A stretch of DNA of 64,000 nucleotides from Flavobacterium lotistagni. GTDB taxonomy: Bacteria; Bacteroidota; Bacteroidia; Flavobacteriales; Flavobacteriaceae. Below, one piece after another: positions 16,461 to 25,183 of the stretch (its first letter is position 1; the number at the start of each line of letters is the position of its first letter). The notes beneath the pieces are model-generated. The model had not been told where the DNA came from, did not search any database, and saw only the letters and a list, made by a program, of their open reading frames with translations. The DNA lies in assembly GCF_011392125.1 (NCBI RefSeq), contig NZ_JAAJBU010000014.1, forward strand, positions 1-64,000, given 5' to 3'. The position numbers and the translations under genes are program-made.

Positions 16461-19310
16461 ATGAAAACAGACGCTTTTGCCTTACGCCACATCGGGCCCA
16501 GAGAAGAAGATGTGACCCATATGCTGAAAACCATCGGGGCCGACTCGATTGACCAGCTCATCTACGAAACTTTGCCTGACGATATTAGGCTTAAAGCGCC
16601 GCTGAATTTAGATCCGGCGATGACCGAATACGAGTTCGCCAACCATATTCACGAGTTGGGAAATAAGAATAAAATGTTCCGTTCGTATATTGGTTTGGGT
16701 TATCACCAAGCGATAGTTCCGGCGGTCATTCAGAGAAATATTTTTGAAAATCCGGGTTGGTATACGGCTTACACACCTTATCAAGCCGAAATTGCGCAAG
16801 GCCGTTTGGAAGCGATTTTGAATTTCCAAACCATGGTCATTGAACTTACCGGAATGGAAATCGCCAATGCGTCTTTACTAGATGAAGGTACCGCTGCTGC
16901 CGAAGCGATGGCGCTGTTGTTCGACGTCCGTTCGCGCGACCAAAAGAAAAACAACGTGAATAAGTTCTTCGTTTCTGAGGAATTGTTGCCACAAACTATA
17001 TCGGTTTTGCAAACCCGTTCGACGCCAATCGGTGTAGAATTGGTCATTGGAAACCACGAAACCTTTGATTTTTCTGCTGACTATTTCGGAGCGATCTTGC
17101 AATATCCGGGCAAATACGGACAAGTTTACGATTATGCCGGTTTTATCGCCAAAGCCAAAACCAATGAAATAAAAGTAGCGGTAGCCGCTGACATTTTGAG
17201 CTTGGCTTTATTGACGCCTCCGGGAGAAATGGGCGCCGACGTCGTGGTGGGAACTACGCAACGCTTCGGAATTCCGCTCGGTTATGGCGGGCCGCACGCT
17301 GCTTATTTCGCGTCAAAGGAAGAATACAAGAGAAGCATGCCGGGAAGAATTATCGGCGTAACGGTAGACACCAACGGAAACCGTGCTTTGAGAATGGCTT
17401 TGCAAACCCGCGAGCAACACATCAAACGCGACAAAGCAACTTCGAATATTTGTACCGCACAGGTGTTGCTGGCAGTAATGGCCGGAATGTATGCGGTTTA
17501 TCACGGACCGAAAGGATTGAAGTATATCGCTAAGAAAGTACATGCTTCGGTAGCGACTTTGGCCAATGAACTTGAAAAACTCGGATTGTATCAAACCAAT
17601 ACCGCGTACTTTGACACCATTACAGTGAAAACTGATGCTGCTAAAGTGCGCCAGATTGCGGAACAAAATGGCATCAACTTCAATTATATCGATGCACAGA
17701 CGATTTCAATTTCGCTCAATGAAACCGTGGGGATTGACGACTTGAATGATATCGTTTCGGTATTTGCTTCAGCACTTGGAAAACCCGCGACTACGATTAA
17801 TGGTTTGCTGGATACTGTGAATTTCCCAAAGAATCTGGAAAGAACTTCCACTTTTTTACAACACGAAGTTTTCAATTACCACCATTCGGAAACTGCGTTG
17901 ATGCGTTATATCAAAATGTTGGAACGCAAAGATTTGTCGTTGAACCATTCGATGATTTCGCTCGGTTCGTGTACGATGAAACTCAATGCTGCGGCGGAAA
18001 TGTTACCGTTGAGCAACCCGCAATGGAACAACATTCACCCGTTTGCGCCGCTCGACCAAGCACAAGGTTATCAGGAAATGCTCAAGAAATTAGAGCAGCA
18101 ACTCAACGTAATTACCGGTTTTGCCGGAACGACTTTACAGCCGAATTCAGGAGCGCAAGGTGAATACGCAGGTTTGATGGTCATTCGGGCTTACCACCAA
18201 TCACGTGGCGATCACCACAGAAATATTGCACTCATTCCATCTTCGGCACACGGAACCAATCCGGCTTCTGCTGCGATGGCCGGAATGCAAGTTGTTGTTA
18301 CGAAAACTTTAGAAAACGGAAACATCGACGTGGAAGATTTGCGTGAAAAAGCGATTTTACACAAAGATAACTTATCGTGTTTGATGGTGACTTATCCTTC
18401 GACCCACGGCGTTTACGAAGCATCAATCATCGAAGTTACTAAGATTATTCACGAAAATGGCGGTCAAGTATATATGGACGGTGCGAACATGAATGCACAA
18501 GTTGGGCTGACCAATCCGGCAACTATTGGTGCAGACGTTTGCCACTTGAACCTTCATAAAACTTTCGCGATTCCGCACGGTGGCGGTGGCCCAGGCGTTG
18601 GACCGATTTGCGTAGCACCGCAGTTAGTTCCGTTTTTACCGACAAATCCTGTAATTCCGACCGGTGGAAATACTCCGATTACTGCTATTTCAGCAGCGCC
18701 TTGGGGTTCGGCTTTGGTTTGCTTGATTTCTTACGGATATATTTCGATGCTCGGAGCGGAAGGTTTAACCCAAGCTACTCAGTTCGCGATTCTGAACGCC
18801 AACTATATCAAGGAAAAACTCAACGGCCATTACGATACTTTGTATACCGGTGAAATGGGCCGTGCCGCACACGAGATGATTCTAGAATGCCGTCCGTTCA
18901 AACAAAAAGGCATTGAAGTAACTGATATTGCCAAACGTTTGATGGATTACGGTTTCCACGCACCGACCGTTTCATTCCCGGTAGCAGGAACGTTAATGAT
19001 TGAGCCGACCGAAAGTGAAAACCTCGAAGAACTGGATCGTTTCTGCGATGCAATGATTTCAATCCGTAAGGAAATTGAAGCTGCTTCAGCCGATGAACCG
19101 AACAACGTCTTGAAGAATTCACCGCATACTTTAGCGATGCTCACTGCCGATAGCTGGAATTTTCCTTATACACGTGAACAAGCTGCATTTCCGCTGGATT
19201 ATATCGCTGAGAACAAATTCTGGCCAACGGTTCGACGCGCAGATGATGCTTATGGCGACCGCAACCTGATTTGCAGTTGTGCGCCAATCGAAGCTTACAT
19301 GGAAAAATAA
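16461..19310 (+). CDS. gcvP: Glycine dehydrogenase (aminomethyl-transferring), P protein
   Basis: PLP-dependent decarboxylase of the glycine cleavage system. It decarboxylates glycine and passes the aminomethyl group to lipoyl-GcvH. The single 949-aa chain contains both halves. It starts [17 protein letters not shown], as in the family. The C-terminal half carries the PLP-binding motif [19 protein letters not shown] with the Schiff-base Lys at 700. The other cleavage genes (gcvT, gcvH) are not in the window. A strong terminator follows 12 bp after the stop. Confidence 0.98.
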   Translation: MKTDAFALRHIGPREEDVTHMLKTIGADSIDQLIYETLPDDIRLKAPLNLDPAMTEYEFANHIHELGNKNKMFRSYIGLGYHQAIVPAVIQRNIFENPGWYTAYTPYQAEIAQGRLEAILNFQTMVIELTGMEIANASLLDEGTAAAEAMALLFDVRSRDQKKNNVNKFFVSEELLPQTISVLQTRSTPIGVELVIGNHETFDFSADYFGAILQYPGKYGQVYDYAGFIAKAKTNEIKVAVAADILSLALLTPPGEMGADVVVGTTQRFGIPLGYGGPHAAYFASKEEYKRSMPGRIIGVTVDTNGNRALRMALQTREQHIKRDKATSNICTAQVLLAVMAGMYAVYHGPKGLKYIAKKVHASVATLANELEKLGLYQTNTAYFDTITVKTDAAKVRQIAEQNGINFNYIDAQTISISLNETVGIDDLNDIVSVFASALGKPATTINGLLDTVNFPKNLERTSTFLQHEVFNYHHSETALMRYIKMLERKDLSLNHSMISLGSCTMKLNAAAEMLPLSNPQWNNIHPFAPLDQAQGYQEMLKKLEQQLNVITGFAGTTLQPNSGAQGEYAGLMVIRAYHQSRGDHHRNIALIPSSAHGTNPASAAMAGMQVVVTKTLENGNIDVEDLREKAILHKDNLSCLMVTYPSTHGVYEASIIEVTKIIHENGGQVYMDGANMNAQVGLTNPATIGADVCHLNLHKTFAIPHGGGGPGVGPICVAPQLVPFLPTNPVIPTGGNTPITAISAAPWGSALVCLISYGYISMLGAEGLTQATQFAILNANYIKEKLNGHYDTLYTGEMGRAAHEMILECRPFKQKGIEVTDIAKRLMDYGFHAPTVSFPVAGTLMIEPTESENLEELDRFCDAMISIRKEIEAASADEPNNVLKNSPHTLAMLTADSWNFPYTREQAAFPLDYIAENKFWPTVRRADDAYGDRNLICSCAPIEAYMEK

Positions 19311-19321
19311 ATATCTTATCA

Positions 19322-19361
19322 AAATCCCAATTTCGAACCAGAAGTTGGGATTTCTTTTTTT
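19322..19361 (+). terminator. Intrinsic terminator of gcvP
   Basis: A 9-bp stem AAATCCCAA / TTGGGATTT (19322-19353), extendable by TTC/GAA, is followed by CTTTTTTT. It ends only 8 bp before the globin start codon. Confidence 0.85.
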
Positions 19362-19368
19362 GTCAAAA

Positions 19369-19746
19369 ATGAAAGACATAGATAATCAGGACGATTTGTA
19401 TTTGCTGGTAGATGAGTTTTACAAGAAGTTACTAGCTGACGAAAAAATCAGTTACATTTTCACTGATGTGGTCAAAATCAAGCTTGAAGAACACTTACCT
19501 ATTTTAGTTACCTTTTGGTCGCAAGCTGTTTTAGGAACTGGCGGATATACCAAAAATTTGACGCAAATCCATTTGGATGTGAGCGAGAAATCGTATCTAT
19601 CACCGGAACTTTTTAAGATTTGGCTCGATCATTTTTACGCCGCTGTCGATGAGAATTTCGCGGGTGAAAAAGCAGAACAGATTAAAACCAATGCTTTGAG
19701 TATTGCGACGGTGATGCAGATTAAGATTGCTCAGAAAAACGCGTGA
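19369..19746 (+). CDS. Group III truncated hemoglobin
   Basis: Small haem protein of 125 aa, probably binding O2 or NO; the physiological role of group III globins is not settled. Recognisable features are DEFYKKLLADEKISYIFTD in the B/C region, HLPILVTFWSQAVLGTGGY, and IHLDVSEKSYLSPELFKIWL, in which the His is the likely proximal F8 ligand. A longer frame overlaps the end of gcvP, but the ATG at 19369 gives the usual family start. The gene begins right after the gcvP terminator, so it depends on readthrough or on a promoter inside the gcvP end. Confidence 0.88.
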   Translation: MKDIDNQDDLYLLVDEFYKKLLADEKISYIFTDVVKIKLEEHLPILVTFWSQAVLGTGGYTKNLTQIHLDVSEKSYLSPELFKIWLDHFYAAVDENFAGEKAEQIKTNALSIATVMQIKIAQKNA

Positions 19747-19869
19747 AAATTATGACATCAATAATTTATTTTGAGTTGTAAACCAGATTCCGCAATTCGC
19801 TTTTATTCTTTCGCCGGTTTCGAACTTTGACTGTTTATAATCGATACCTTCGTTTCAAAATCGTTACCC

Positions 19870-20928
19870 ATGAACATCAAAATCACCGGCTCTGGCAGCT
19901 ATATTCCGGAAGTCAAAATGAGAAATTCAGATTTCAGCGAGCATGTTTTTCTTAATGAAGACGGAAGCCCATTTCCCTATTCTAATGATATTGTTGCTAG
20001 AAAATTCCAGGAAATTACCGGCATTCAAGAAAGGCGTTATGCCGAAGCACATCTGCTGACTTCAGATTTGGGTTTTTTAGCTGCCGAAAAAGCCATTGAA
20101 AACGCCAATATTGACGCCGAAACTATCGACTACATCATCTTTGCACACAACTTTGGCGATGTCAAGCAAGGCGCGATCCAGTCTGATATTCTACCGAGTT
20201 TGGGGACGCGCGTGAAATCCAAACTGAAAATTCAGAATCCGAAATGTGTGGCTTATGATATTCTTTTCGGTTGCCCGGGTTGGGTGGAAGGTGTGCTGCA
20301 AGCCAATGCCTTTATTAAGTCTGGAATGGCAAAAAGATGTTTGGTGATTGGCGCGGAAACTTTATCTCGCGTGGTGGACATTCATGACCGCGATAGTATG
20401 ATTTATTCGGATGGCGCAGGAGCCTCAATTTTGGAAAGCTGCGAAGATAGTGATGGTTTGCTCGCGTACGAAAGCGCTTCTTATACTTATCAGGAAGCGA
20501 ACTATCTGTATTTCGGGAATTCCTACAATAAAAATCTGGATCCGGATGTGCGATACATCAAAATGCAAGGCCGAAAAATTTACGAATTCGCCATTAGCCA
20601 AGTGCCCATGGCGATGAAAACCTGTCTGGACAAAAGCGGAATATCGATCGATGATGTCAAAAAAGTACTGATTCATCAAGCCAACGAAAAAATGGATGAA
20701 GCCATCGTGAGTCGGTTCTACAAACTTTACGGACGAGAAATGCCCGATAACATTATGCCGATGAGTATTCACCTGCTGGGCAACAGCAGTGTAGCGACTA
20801 TTCCTACATTATTTGATTTGTTGATTAGAAATCAAATTCAAGACCATGAAATCCATAAAGACGATATCATCATTTTTGCCTCAGTGGGCGCCGGAATGAA
20901 CATCAACGCTTTCGTTTATCGGTATTGA
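19870..20928 (+). CDS. 3-oxoacyl-ACP synthase III family protein (KAS III/FabH-like)
   Basis: Thiolase-fold condensing enzyme, 352 aa. The triad is visible: Cys135 in FGCPGWVEG, His269 in IHQANEKM and Asn305 in GNSSVATIP. These match initiating ketosynthases that join acyl-CoA with malonyl-ACP. It is longer than housekeeping FabH (about 320-335 aa), with an insertion around SDILPSLGTRVKSKLK. It stands alone rather than beside plsX/fabD, so it is more likely a second KAS III (special fatty acids or secondary metabolites) than the main FabH. It starts at the ATG MNIKITGSGSYIPE, as usual for the family. Confidence 0.85.
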   Translation: MNIKITGSGSYIPEVKMRNSDFSEHVFLNEDGSPFPYSNDIVARKFQEITGIQERRYAEAHLLTSDLGFLAAEKAIENANIDAETIDYIIFAHNFGDVKQGAIQSDILPSLGTRVKSKLKIQNPKCVAYDILFGCPGWVEGVLQANAFIKSGMAKRCLVIGAETLSRVVDIHDRDSMIYSDGAGASILESCEDSDGLLAYESASYTYQEANYLYFGNSYNKNLDPDVRYIKMQGRKIYEFAISQVPMAMKTCLDKSGISIDDVKKVLIHQANEKMDEAIVSRFYKLYGREMPDNIMPMSIHLLGNSSVATIPTLFDLLIRNQIQDHEIHKDDIIIFASVGAGMNINAFVYRY

Positions 20929-21030
20929 AAAACAACTCTTATCTTTTTACAAAAAATTTGTAGCCAAAATATCTTTTTGTAAGATTTATACATTATTTTT
21001 ATTTTATTTTACGCATTTCATCGATTTTTT

Positions 21031-21062
21031 TTGTTTTTAAACGACAAATCGTCATAGTATTG
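21031..21062 (+). promoter_or_regulatory. Promoter of WG-repeat gene A
   Basis: TTG (21031-21033), N21, TAGTATTG (21055-21062), one mismatch from TAnnTTTG. The same arrangement and the surrounding sequence (ATTTCATCGAT just upstream, CAAATCGTC inside the spacer) recur before gene B at 22541-22572. Confidence 0.7.
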
Positions 21063-21104
21063 CAGTGTGTTAAAAAACAGAATTAATCCCTAAATCTCAA
21101 TTTT

Positions 21105-21740
21105 ATGAAAGTAATCTACACTTGTGCTGCCTTAGCGTTATGCACTTTTTCGTTCGCGCAACAGTTATTCATTGTGAACTCTGACAACAAATTCGGTGTT
21201 GTCAATGAAAACGGTGTTGAAATTATCCCCACTAAATATACTTCAGTCGATGAGTTTGATAAAATTCACCCAAACTGGTCGAAAGTTGGATTAGACAATC
21301 TTTACGGATTTATCGACAAAACCGGTAAAATTATTATCGAACCAAAATATCAAGAAATTAATGCTTACGGCGTTTTCCATGAAGGTTGGGCATTAGTAAA
21401 AAAAGACGGTAAATTTGGTTTTATCGACAATGCCGGAAAAGAAATTGTGGCTCCGGTTTATGACAAAGTGGGCGCCTTTGGAGATTATGCCAAAGACTGG
21501 ATGCTCGTAGAAGCCAACGGTTTGAAAGGCTTCGTAGATAAAGATGGAAACGTAATTGTTCCGATTAAATACACTCAAGTAGACAAGTTCGACAACGTGA
21601 GAAAGAACTGGTCACTGGTGAAAGACAGTAAAGATAAGCTGGGCTTTATCGACAAAACTGGAAAGGAAGTGATTCCTGTGGTTTACGACAACATCGAAGC
21701 TTTTGTGAAGAAACCAACAGCTTTAGCCAACGTAGACTAA
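21105..21740 (+). CDS. WG-repeat protein A, exported
   Basis: A 211-aa protein with a signal peptide (MKVIYTCAALALCTFSFAQ). The mature part is a string of WG (KWG) repeats of about 30-35 aa: FGVVNENGVEIIPTKY, YGFIDKTGKIIIEPKY, FGFIDNAGKEIVAPVY, KGFVDKDGNVIVPIKY, LGFIDKTGKEVIPVVY. Such repeats are predicted beta structures of unknown function. There is no T9SS tail, so it is likely periplasmic. It has its own promoter (21031-21062) and terminator (21764-21794). A close paralogue with the same flanking signals lies at 22619-23251. Confidence 0.9.
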   Translation: MKVIYTCAALALCTFSFAQQLFIVNSDNKFGVVNENGVEIIPTKYTSVDEFDKIHPNWSKVGLDNLYGFIDKTGKIIIEPKYQEINAYGVFHEGWALVKKDGKFGFIDNAGKEIVAPVYDKVGAFGDYAKDWMLVEANGLKGFVDKDGNVIVPIKYTQVDKFDNVRKNWSLVKDSKDKLGFIDKTGKEVIPVVYDNIEAFVKKPTALANVD

Positions 21741-21763
21741 GAAAAATATTGACCTAACTATTA

Positions 21764-21794
21764 AAAGGGATTTCATTTTGGGATCCCTTTTTTT
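21764..21794 (+). terminator. Intrinsic terminator of WG gene A
   Basis: The stem AAAGGGAT / ATCCCTTT (21764-21790) is followed by a run of seven T residues. WG gene B ends in an equivalent hairpin. Confidence 0.85.
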
Positions 21795-21817
21795 ATTTAA
21801 ACGCTGTTCGTGTTTCT

Positions 21818-21825
21818 TATATTTG
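21818..21825 (+). promoter_or_regulatory. -7 promoter element for methyltransferase gene
   Basis: TATATTTG is a perfect TAnnTTTG match 26 bp before the ATG at 21852. It lies after the WG-A terminator, so the methyltransferase is an independent transcription unit. Confidence 0.6.
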
Positions 21826-21851
21826 TCGCCTATAAACTAATACAACAATAG

Positions 21852-22379
21852 ATGTACGAGAATAGTTTCCCCGTTAAACGCTTTAATCTGACGCTGGCTT
21901 TCTTGAAAAAGCACATTCCTACCGATGAAAGAATTTTGGATTTGGGTGTAGAAAATCCGTTTTCAGATCTTATGAAAAATGAAGGTTACCAAGTGGAGAA
22001 TACTACCGGAGAAGATCTCGATGAAGACCAAAGTGTTTTCTCAGAACAACCTGCTGACGTGGTGACGGCTTTCGAAATTTTCGAACATTTATTGAATCCT
22101 TATACTGTTCTGAAAGAAATCAAATCCGATAAACTGCTGATTTCAGTTCCGTTAAGATTATGGTTTTCGCCTGCTTACAGAAGCAAAACCGATCCTTGGG
22201 ACCGCCATTATCACGAGTTCGAGGCTTGGCAACTCGATTGGCTTTTGGAGAAAACCGGCTGGAAGATCATCGACCGCCAGCAATGGACCCATCCTGTAAA
22301 ACAAATCGGGATTCGACCCTTACTTAGACTATTTACCAATCGATATTATTTGGTGTACGCGGAGCGGCAACAACTCTAG
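21852..22379 (+). CDS. Class I SAM-dependent methyltransferase-like protein
   Basis: A 175-aa cytoplasmic protein with a shortened Rossmann-type SAM-binding core. Motif I is ILDLGVENPFSDLM (about 28-41), a later acidic strand-end motif is TAFEIFEHLLNP, and a strand motif is LLISVPLRLWF. The downstream HYHEFEAWQLDWLLEKTGW pattern is typical of methyltransferases acting on small or sugar-like substrates. Motif I is degenerate (DLGVENP rather than DxGxGxG), so cofactor binding is likely but not certain. It sits between the two WG-repeat paralogues with its own promoter; no partner gene is evident. Confidence 0.75.
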   Translation: MYENSFPVKRFNLTLAFLKKHIPTDERILDLGVENPFSDLMKNEGYQVENTTGEDLDEDQSVFSEQPADVVTAFEIFEHLLNPYTVLKEIKSDKLLISVPLRLWFSPAYRSKTDPWDRHYHEFEAWQLDWLLEKTGWKIIDRQQWTHPVKQIGIRPLLRLFTNRYYLVYAERQQL

Positions 22380-22540
22380 CTTTGACAATACTTTAATTTC
22401 ACTTTTTTAATATTCACTACTCTCTTTAAGAGGTGATTGCGATTCTGTTCTCAAAGTCAACTCGATGATTAGTTTATAATTTAAAATTGTAAGTTTTTTA
22501 CACTTATTTTTTGTTAATTAGTGTATTTCATCGATATTAT

Positions 22541-22572
22541 TTGCTTTTCATCGGCAAATCATCGTAATATTG
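22541..22572 (+). promoter_or_regulatory. Promoter of WG-repeat gene B
   Basis: TTG (22541-22543), N21, TAATATTG (22565-22572). It has the same geometry as the promoter of WG gene A, and roughly 50-110 bp of similar AT-rich sequence lies upstream, including the shared block ATTTCATCGAT. Confidence 0.7.
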
Positions 22573-22618
22573 CTGCGTAATAATGAACAAAACATTTAAC
22601 AAAACTAAATTCAATTCT

Positions 22619-23251
22619 ATGAAAGCAATCTACACCTACGCAGCATTGGCTTTATGCTCGGTTTCTTTCGGGCAAAAATTATTTATCGTCAGCTCTGATG
22701 ATAAATTTGGGGTTATCAACGAAAATGGCGTTGAGATCATCCCGACCAAATACAACTCTGTCGATGAGTTTGACAAAGTACACCTGAACTGGTCGAAAGT
22801 CGGGCTCAACAACCTTTACGGTTTTATCGACAAAAAAGGAAAAATCATTGTAGAACCAAAATATGAAGTGATTAACGCCTATGGCACGCTCAACGAAGGC
22901 TGGTCATTGGTACAGAAAGAGGGCAAATACGGTTTTATTGATGATTTAGGTAAAGAAATCGTTCCTCCGATTTACGATAAAATTGGCGGTTTTGGCGACT
23001 ATGCCAAAGAATGGATGCTCGTAGAAGCCGACGGTATGAAAGGTTTCTTAGATAAAGAAGGCAACATTATTGTTCCGGTGAAATACGTAGATATCGAGAA
23101 ATTCGACAAGGTGCGTAAAAACTGGGCACTCGTGAAAGACCGCAAAGACAAATTAGGATTTATTGACAAAACTGGAAAAGAAGTCATTCCAGTAGTCTAT
23201 GACAATATCGAAGCATTTAAGAAAAAAGGCGCTGTTGCCGATTCCAATTAA
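22619..23251 (+). CDS. WG-repeat protein B, exported
   Basis: A close paralogue of protein A: the mature regions align end to end without gaps over most of their length, with largely conservative changes. The reading frame opens at 22583, but the ATG at 22619 gives the signal peptide MKAIYTYAALALCSVSFGQ that matches protein A and the right distance from the promoter, so 210 aa is chosen. It has five WG repeats, for example YGFIDKKGKIIVEPKY and LGFIDKTGKEVIPVVY, and no T9SS tail. It has its own promoter and its own terminator at 23274-23310. Function unknown. Confidence 0.9.
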   Translation: MKAIYTYAALALCSVSFGQKLFIVSSDDKFGVINENGVEIIPTKYNSVDEFDKVHLNWSKVGLNNLYGFIDKKGKIIVEPKYEVINAYGTLNEGWSLVQKEGKYGFIDDLGKEIVPPIYDKIGGFGDYAKEWMLVEADGMKGFLDKEGNIIVPVKYVDIEKFDKVRKNWALVKDRKDKLGFIDKTGKEVIPVVYDNIEAFKKKGAVADSN

Positions 23252-23273
23252 CCAAATCTATTTTGAACTTGAG

Positions 23274-23310
23274 AGAGGGATTTTCTGACAAAGGAATCCC
23301 TCTTTCTTAT
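23274..23310 (+). terminator. Intrinsic terminator of WG gene B
   Basis: The 9-bp stem AGAGGGATT / AATCCCTCT (23274-23303) is followed by TTCTTATTTT. Confidence 0.8.
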
Positions 23311-23330
23311 TTTATACCAAAGGTTTTAGC

Positions 23331-23338
23331 TACTTTTG
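23331..23338 (+). promoter_or_regulatory. -7 promoter element for glycosyltransferase gene
   Basis: TACTTTTG is a perfect TAnnTTTG match 18 bp before the ATG at 23357. It overlaps the TTG that opens the longer frame, supporting the internal ATG. Confidence 0.55.
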
Positions 23339-23356
23339 GCCCAGAATCAATTGATA

Positions 23357-24208
23357 ATGCAATACTGTTTGATTATTCCGGCGCACAATGAGGCGCAATA
23401 TATTGGTGCCATGCTGCATTCGGTGGCTCAGCAAACTTTACCGCCCAAAGCCGTGGTCATCGTGAACGACCATTCTACCGATGCAACATCAACTATTGCT
23501 GAAGAATTCGTAAAAAAATATTCGTCTTGGAAAATCATTAACAGTACTTCTGCAGCCGAGCACCAACCCGGAAGTAAAGTCATTCGGGCTTTTGAAAAAG
23601 GTATAGAAAACTTAAACGAACCCTACGATTTTATTGTTAAGCTCGATGCGGATTTGATTTTGCCCGAGCATTATTTTGAAACGATTGCCCGACATTTTCA
23701 GTCAGATGCTAGCATCGGCATGGTGGGCGGCTTTGCTTACATAGAAAAAAACGGTGATTGGGTTTTAGAAAACCTGACCGATAAAGACCATATTCGCGGT
23801 GCGTTCAAGGCTTACCGGAAAGAATGTTTCGAGCAAATCGGCGGACTCAAACCGGCCATGGGTTGGGATACGGTTGACGAACTGCTCGCGAAATTCTACG
23901 GCTGGAAAGTAGTTACCGACGATACTTTGAAAGTGAAACACCTCAAACCCACCGGTGCCAATTACAGTCAAGCGGCACGGTTCAAGCAAGGGGAAGCTTT
24001 CTATCGTTTGGGTTATGGTTTCTGGATTACGGCCATTGCTTCGGCGAAATTGGCCTTGATGAAGAAAAAGCCGCTATTATTTCTAGACTATATTCGAGGT
24101 TTTTGGAAAGCCCAATCAGCGCGCCAACCGATAATGGTAACACAGGAACAAGCCCGATTCATCCGGCAATACCGCCTCTCAAAAATGAAAGCTAAGGTGC
24201 TTGGATAG
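23357..24208 (+). CDS. Family 2 glycosyltransferase
   Basis: GT-A fold glycosyltransferase of 283 aa, likely building a cell-surface glycan or glycolipid. The start MQYCLIIPAHNEAQYIG is the typical GT2 nucleotide-sugar strand. VVIVNDHSTDAT and the metal-binding VKLDADLILP (DxD-like) follow, then a GGLKPAMGWDTVDELLAKFYGW acceptor region read in pieces. There are no strong membrane helices beyond a hydrophobic patch near GFWITAIASAKLALM. A frame extending to a TTG upstream is rejected because it would overlap the -7 box. Donor and acceptor are unknown; the gene is not embedded in a polysaccharide cluster. Confidence 0.9.
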   Translation: MQYCLIIPAHNEAQYIGAMLHSVAQQTLPPKAVVIVNDHSTDATSTIAEEFVKKYSSWKIINSTSAAEHQPGSKVIRAFEKGIENLNEPYDFIVKLDADLILPEHYFETIARHFQSDASIGMVGGFAYIEKNGDWVLENLTDKDHIRGAFKAYRKECFEQIGGLKPAMGWDTVDELLAKFYGWKVVTDDTLKVKHLKPTGANYSQAARFKQGEAFYRLGYGFWITAIASAKLALMKKKPLLFLDYIRGFWKAQSARQPIMVTQEQARFIRQYRLSKMKAKVLG

Positions 24209-24216
24209 AAAAGATT

Positions 24217-24366
24217 GCGTGAGGGATGGCAGCGGCAGCCCACAGGCGGCGTAGCGCAGCGGAGCCGGCGAGGACTTATCTCATTGCGACAATATTATTC
24301 AGCGGTATTCGATCAATTCGCTATCGCTCGGGTCTAGCGAACAGCCCGACCCTTGTGGTCACGCCC
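24217..24366 (+). repeat. Dispersed intergenic palindromic repeat, copy 6 (long)
   Basis: Left arm GCGTGAGGGATGGCAGCGGC, core CAGCCCACAGGCGGCG...GGAGCCGGCGAGGAC, then an inserted AT-richer stretch (about 24275-24330), then the right arm GAACAGCCCGACCC ending in CACGCCC. The ends GCGTG and CACGC are inverted. It is about 50 bp longer than its relatives and occupies most of the 225-bp gap before the MlaE-like gene. Confidence 0.85.
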
Positions 24367-24433
24367 AAAAAAACCAACAACCCATAACCGAGAACTGACA
24401 ACTTCTTCCTATTTTAGCGCATATTTAAAAAAT

Positions 24434-25183
24434 ATGATGCTCGTTCGCTATTTATCGCAGATTGGAAAGTACTTTTTGATGTGGAAAGAGATTTTCAACA
24501 AACCCACCAAATGGTCTGTGATGCGCACTTTGATACTCAAGGAAATCGATGATTTGATTATTGATTCGCTCGGGATTGTGGCTTTTATTTCGTTTTTTGT
24601 GGGTGGCGTGGTCGCGATTCAAACCGCGCTAAACCTGACCAATCCGTTGATTCCGAAATACCTTATCGGTTTTGCCACGCGCCAATCGGTGATTCTGGAG
24701 TTCGCCCCTACTTTCATTTCAATTATTATGGCCGGAAAAATGGGCTCGTTTATTACTTCAAGTATCGGTACCATGCGCGTGACCGAACAAATCGACGCAC
24801 TGGAAGTGATGGGCGTCAATTCATTGAATTATTTGGTCTTTCCAAAAATCATCGCTTTGCAGCTTTTCCCTTTCGTGATTGGAATCAGCATGTTTTTAGG
24901 CATTCTCGGCGGCTGGATTGCGGCGGTTTATGGCGGTTTCGGATCGAGCGATGAATTTATTGGCGGTTTGCAAAAAGATTTTATTCCGTTTCACATTGCT
25001 TATGCGTTCATCAAGACTTTTGTGTTTGCCTTGTTGCTCGCGACAATTCCATCATTCCACGGTTATTATATGAAAGGTGGTGCTCTAGAAGTTGGTAAAG
25101 CCAGTACGGTTTCGTTCGTATGGACTTCAGTGACAATTATTTTGATGAACTACATTCTTACCCAAATGCTACTCGCATCATGA
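24434..25183 (+). CDS. mlaE: MlaE-family ABC transporter permease
   Basis: Inner-membrane permease of an MCE-type lipid transport system (phospholipid trafficking between membranes). The 249-aa protein carries the MlaE pattern: FISFFVGGVVAIQTALNL, then LEFAPTFISIIMAGKMGS and MRVTEQIDALEVMGVNS, the cytoplasmic helix that couples to the ATPase. Five or so membrane helices are present. The frame is open further upstream, but ATG 24434 (MMLVRYLSQIGKYFL) is the natural start and lies after the repeat. It overlaps mlaF by ATGA, so the two are translationally coupled. No MlaD/MCE gene is adjacent. Confidence 0.92.
   Translation: MMLVRYLSQIGKYFLMWKEIFNKPTKWSVMRTLILKEIDDLIIDSLGIVAFISFFVGGVVAIQTALNLTNPLIPKYLIGFATRQSVILEFAPTFISIIMAGKMGSFITSSIGTMRVTEQIDALEVMGVNSLNYLVFPKIIALQLFPFVIGISMFLGILGGWIAAVYGGFGSSDEFIGGLQKDFIPFHIAYAFIKTFVFALLLATIPSFHGYYMKGGALEVGKASTVSFVWTSVTIILMNYILTQMLLAS

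Noticed and set aside
19279..19368. Globin start inside gcvP
   Set aside because: The extra 30 codons are the gcvP end and terminator hairpin read in another frame. The ATG at 19369 gives the normal globin start.
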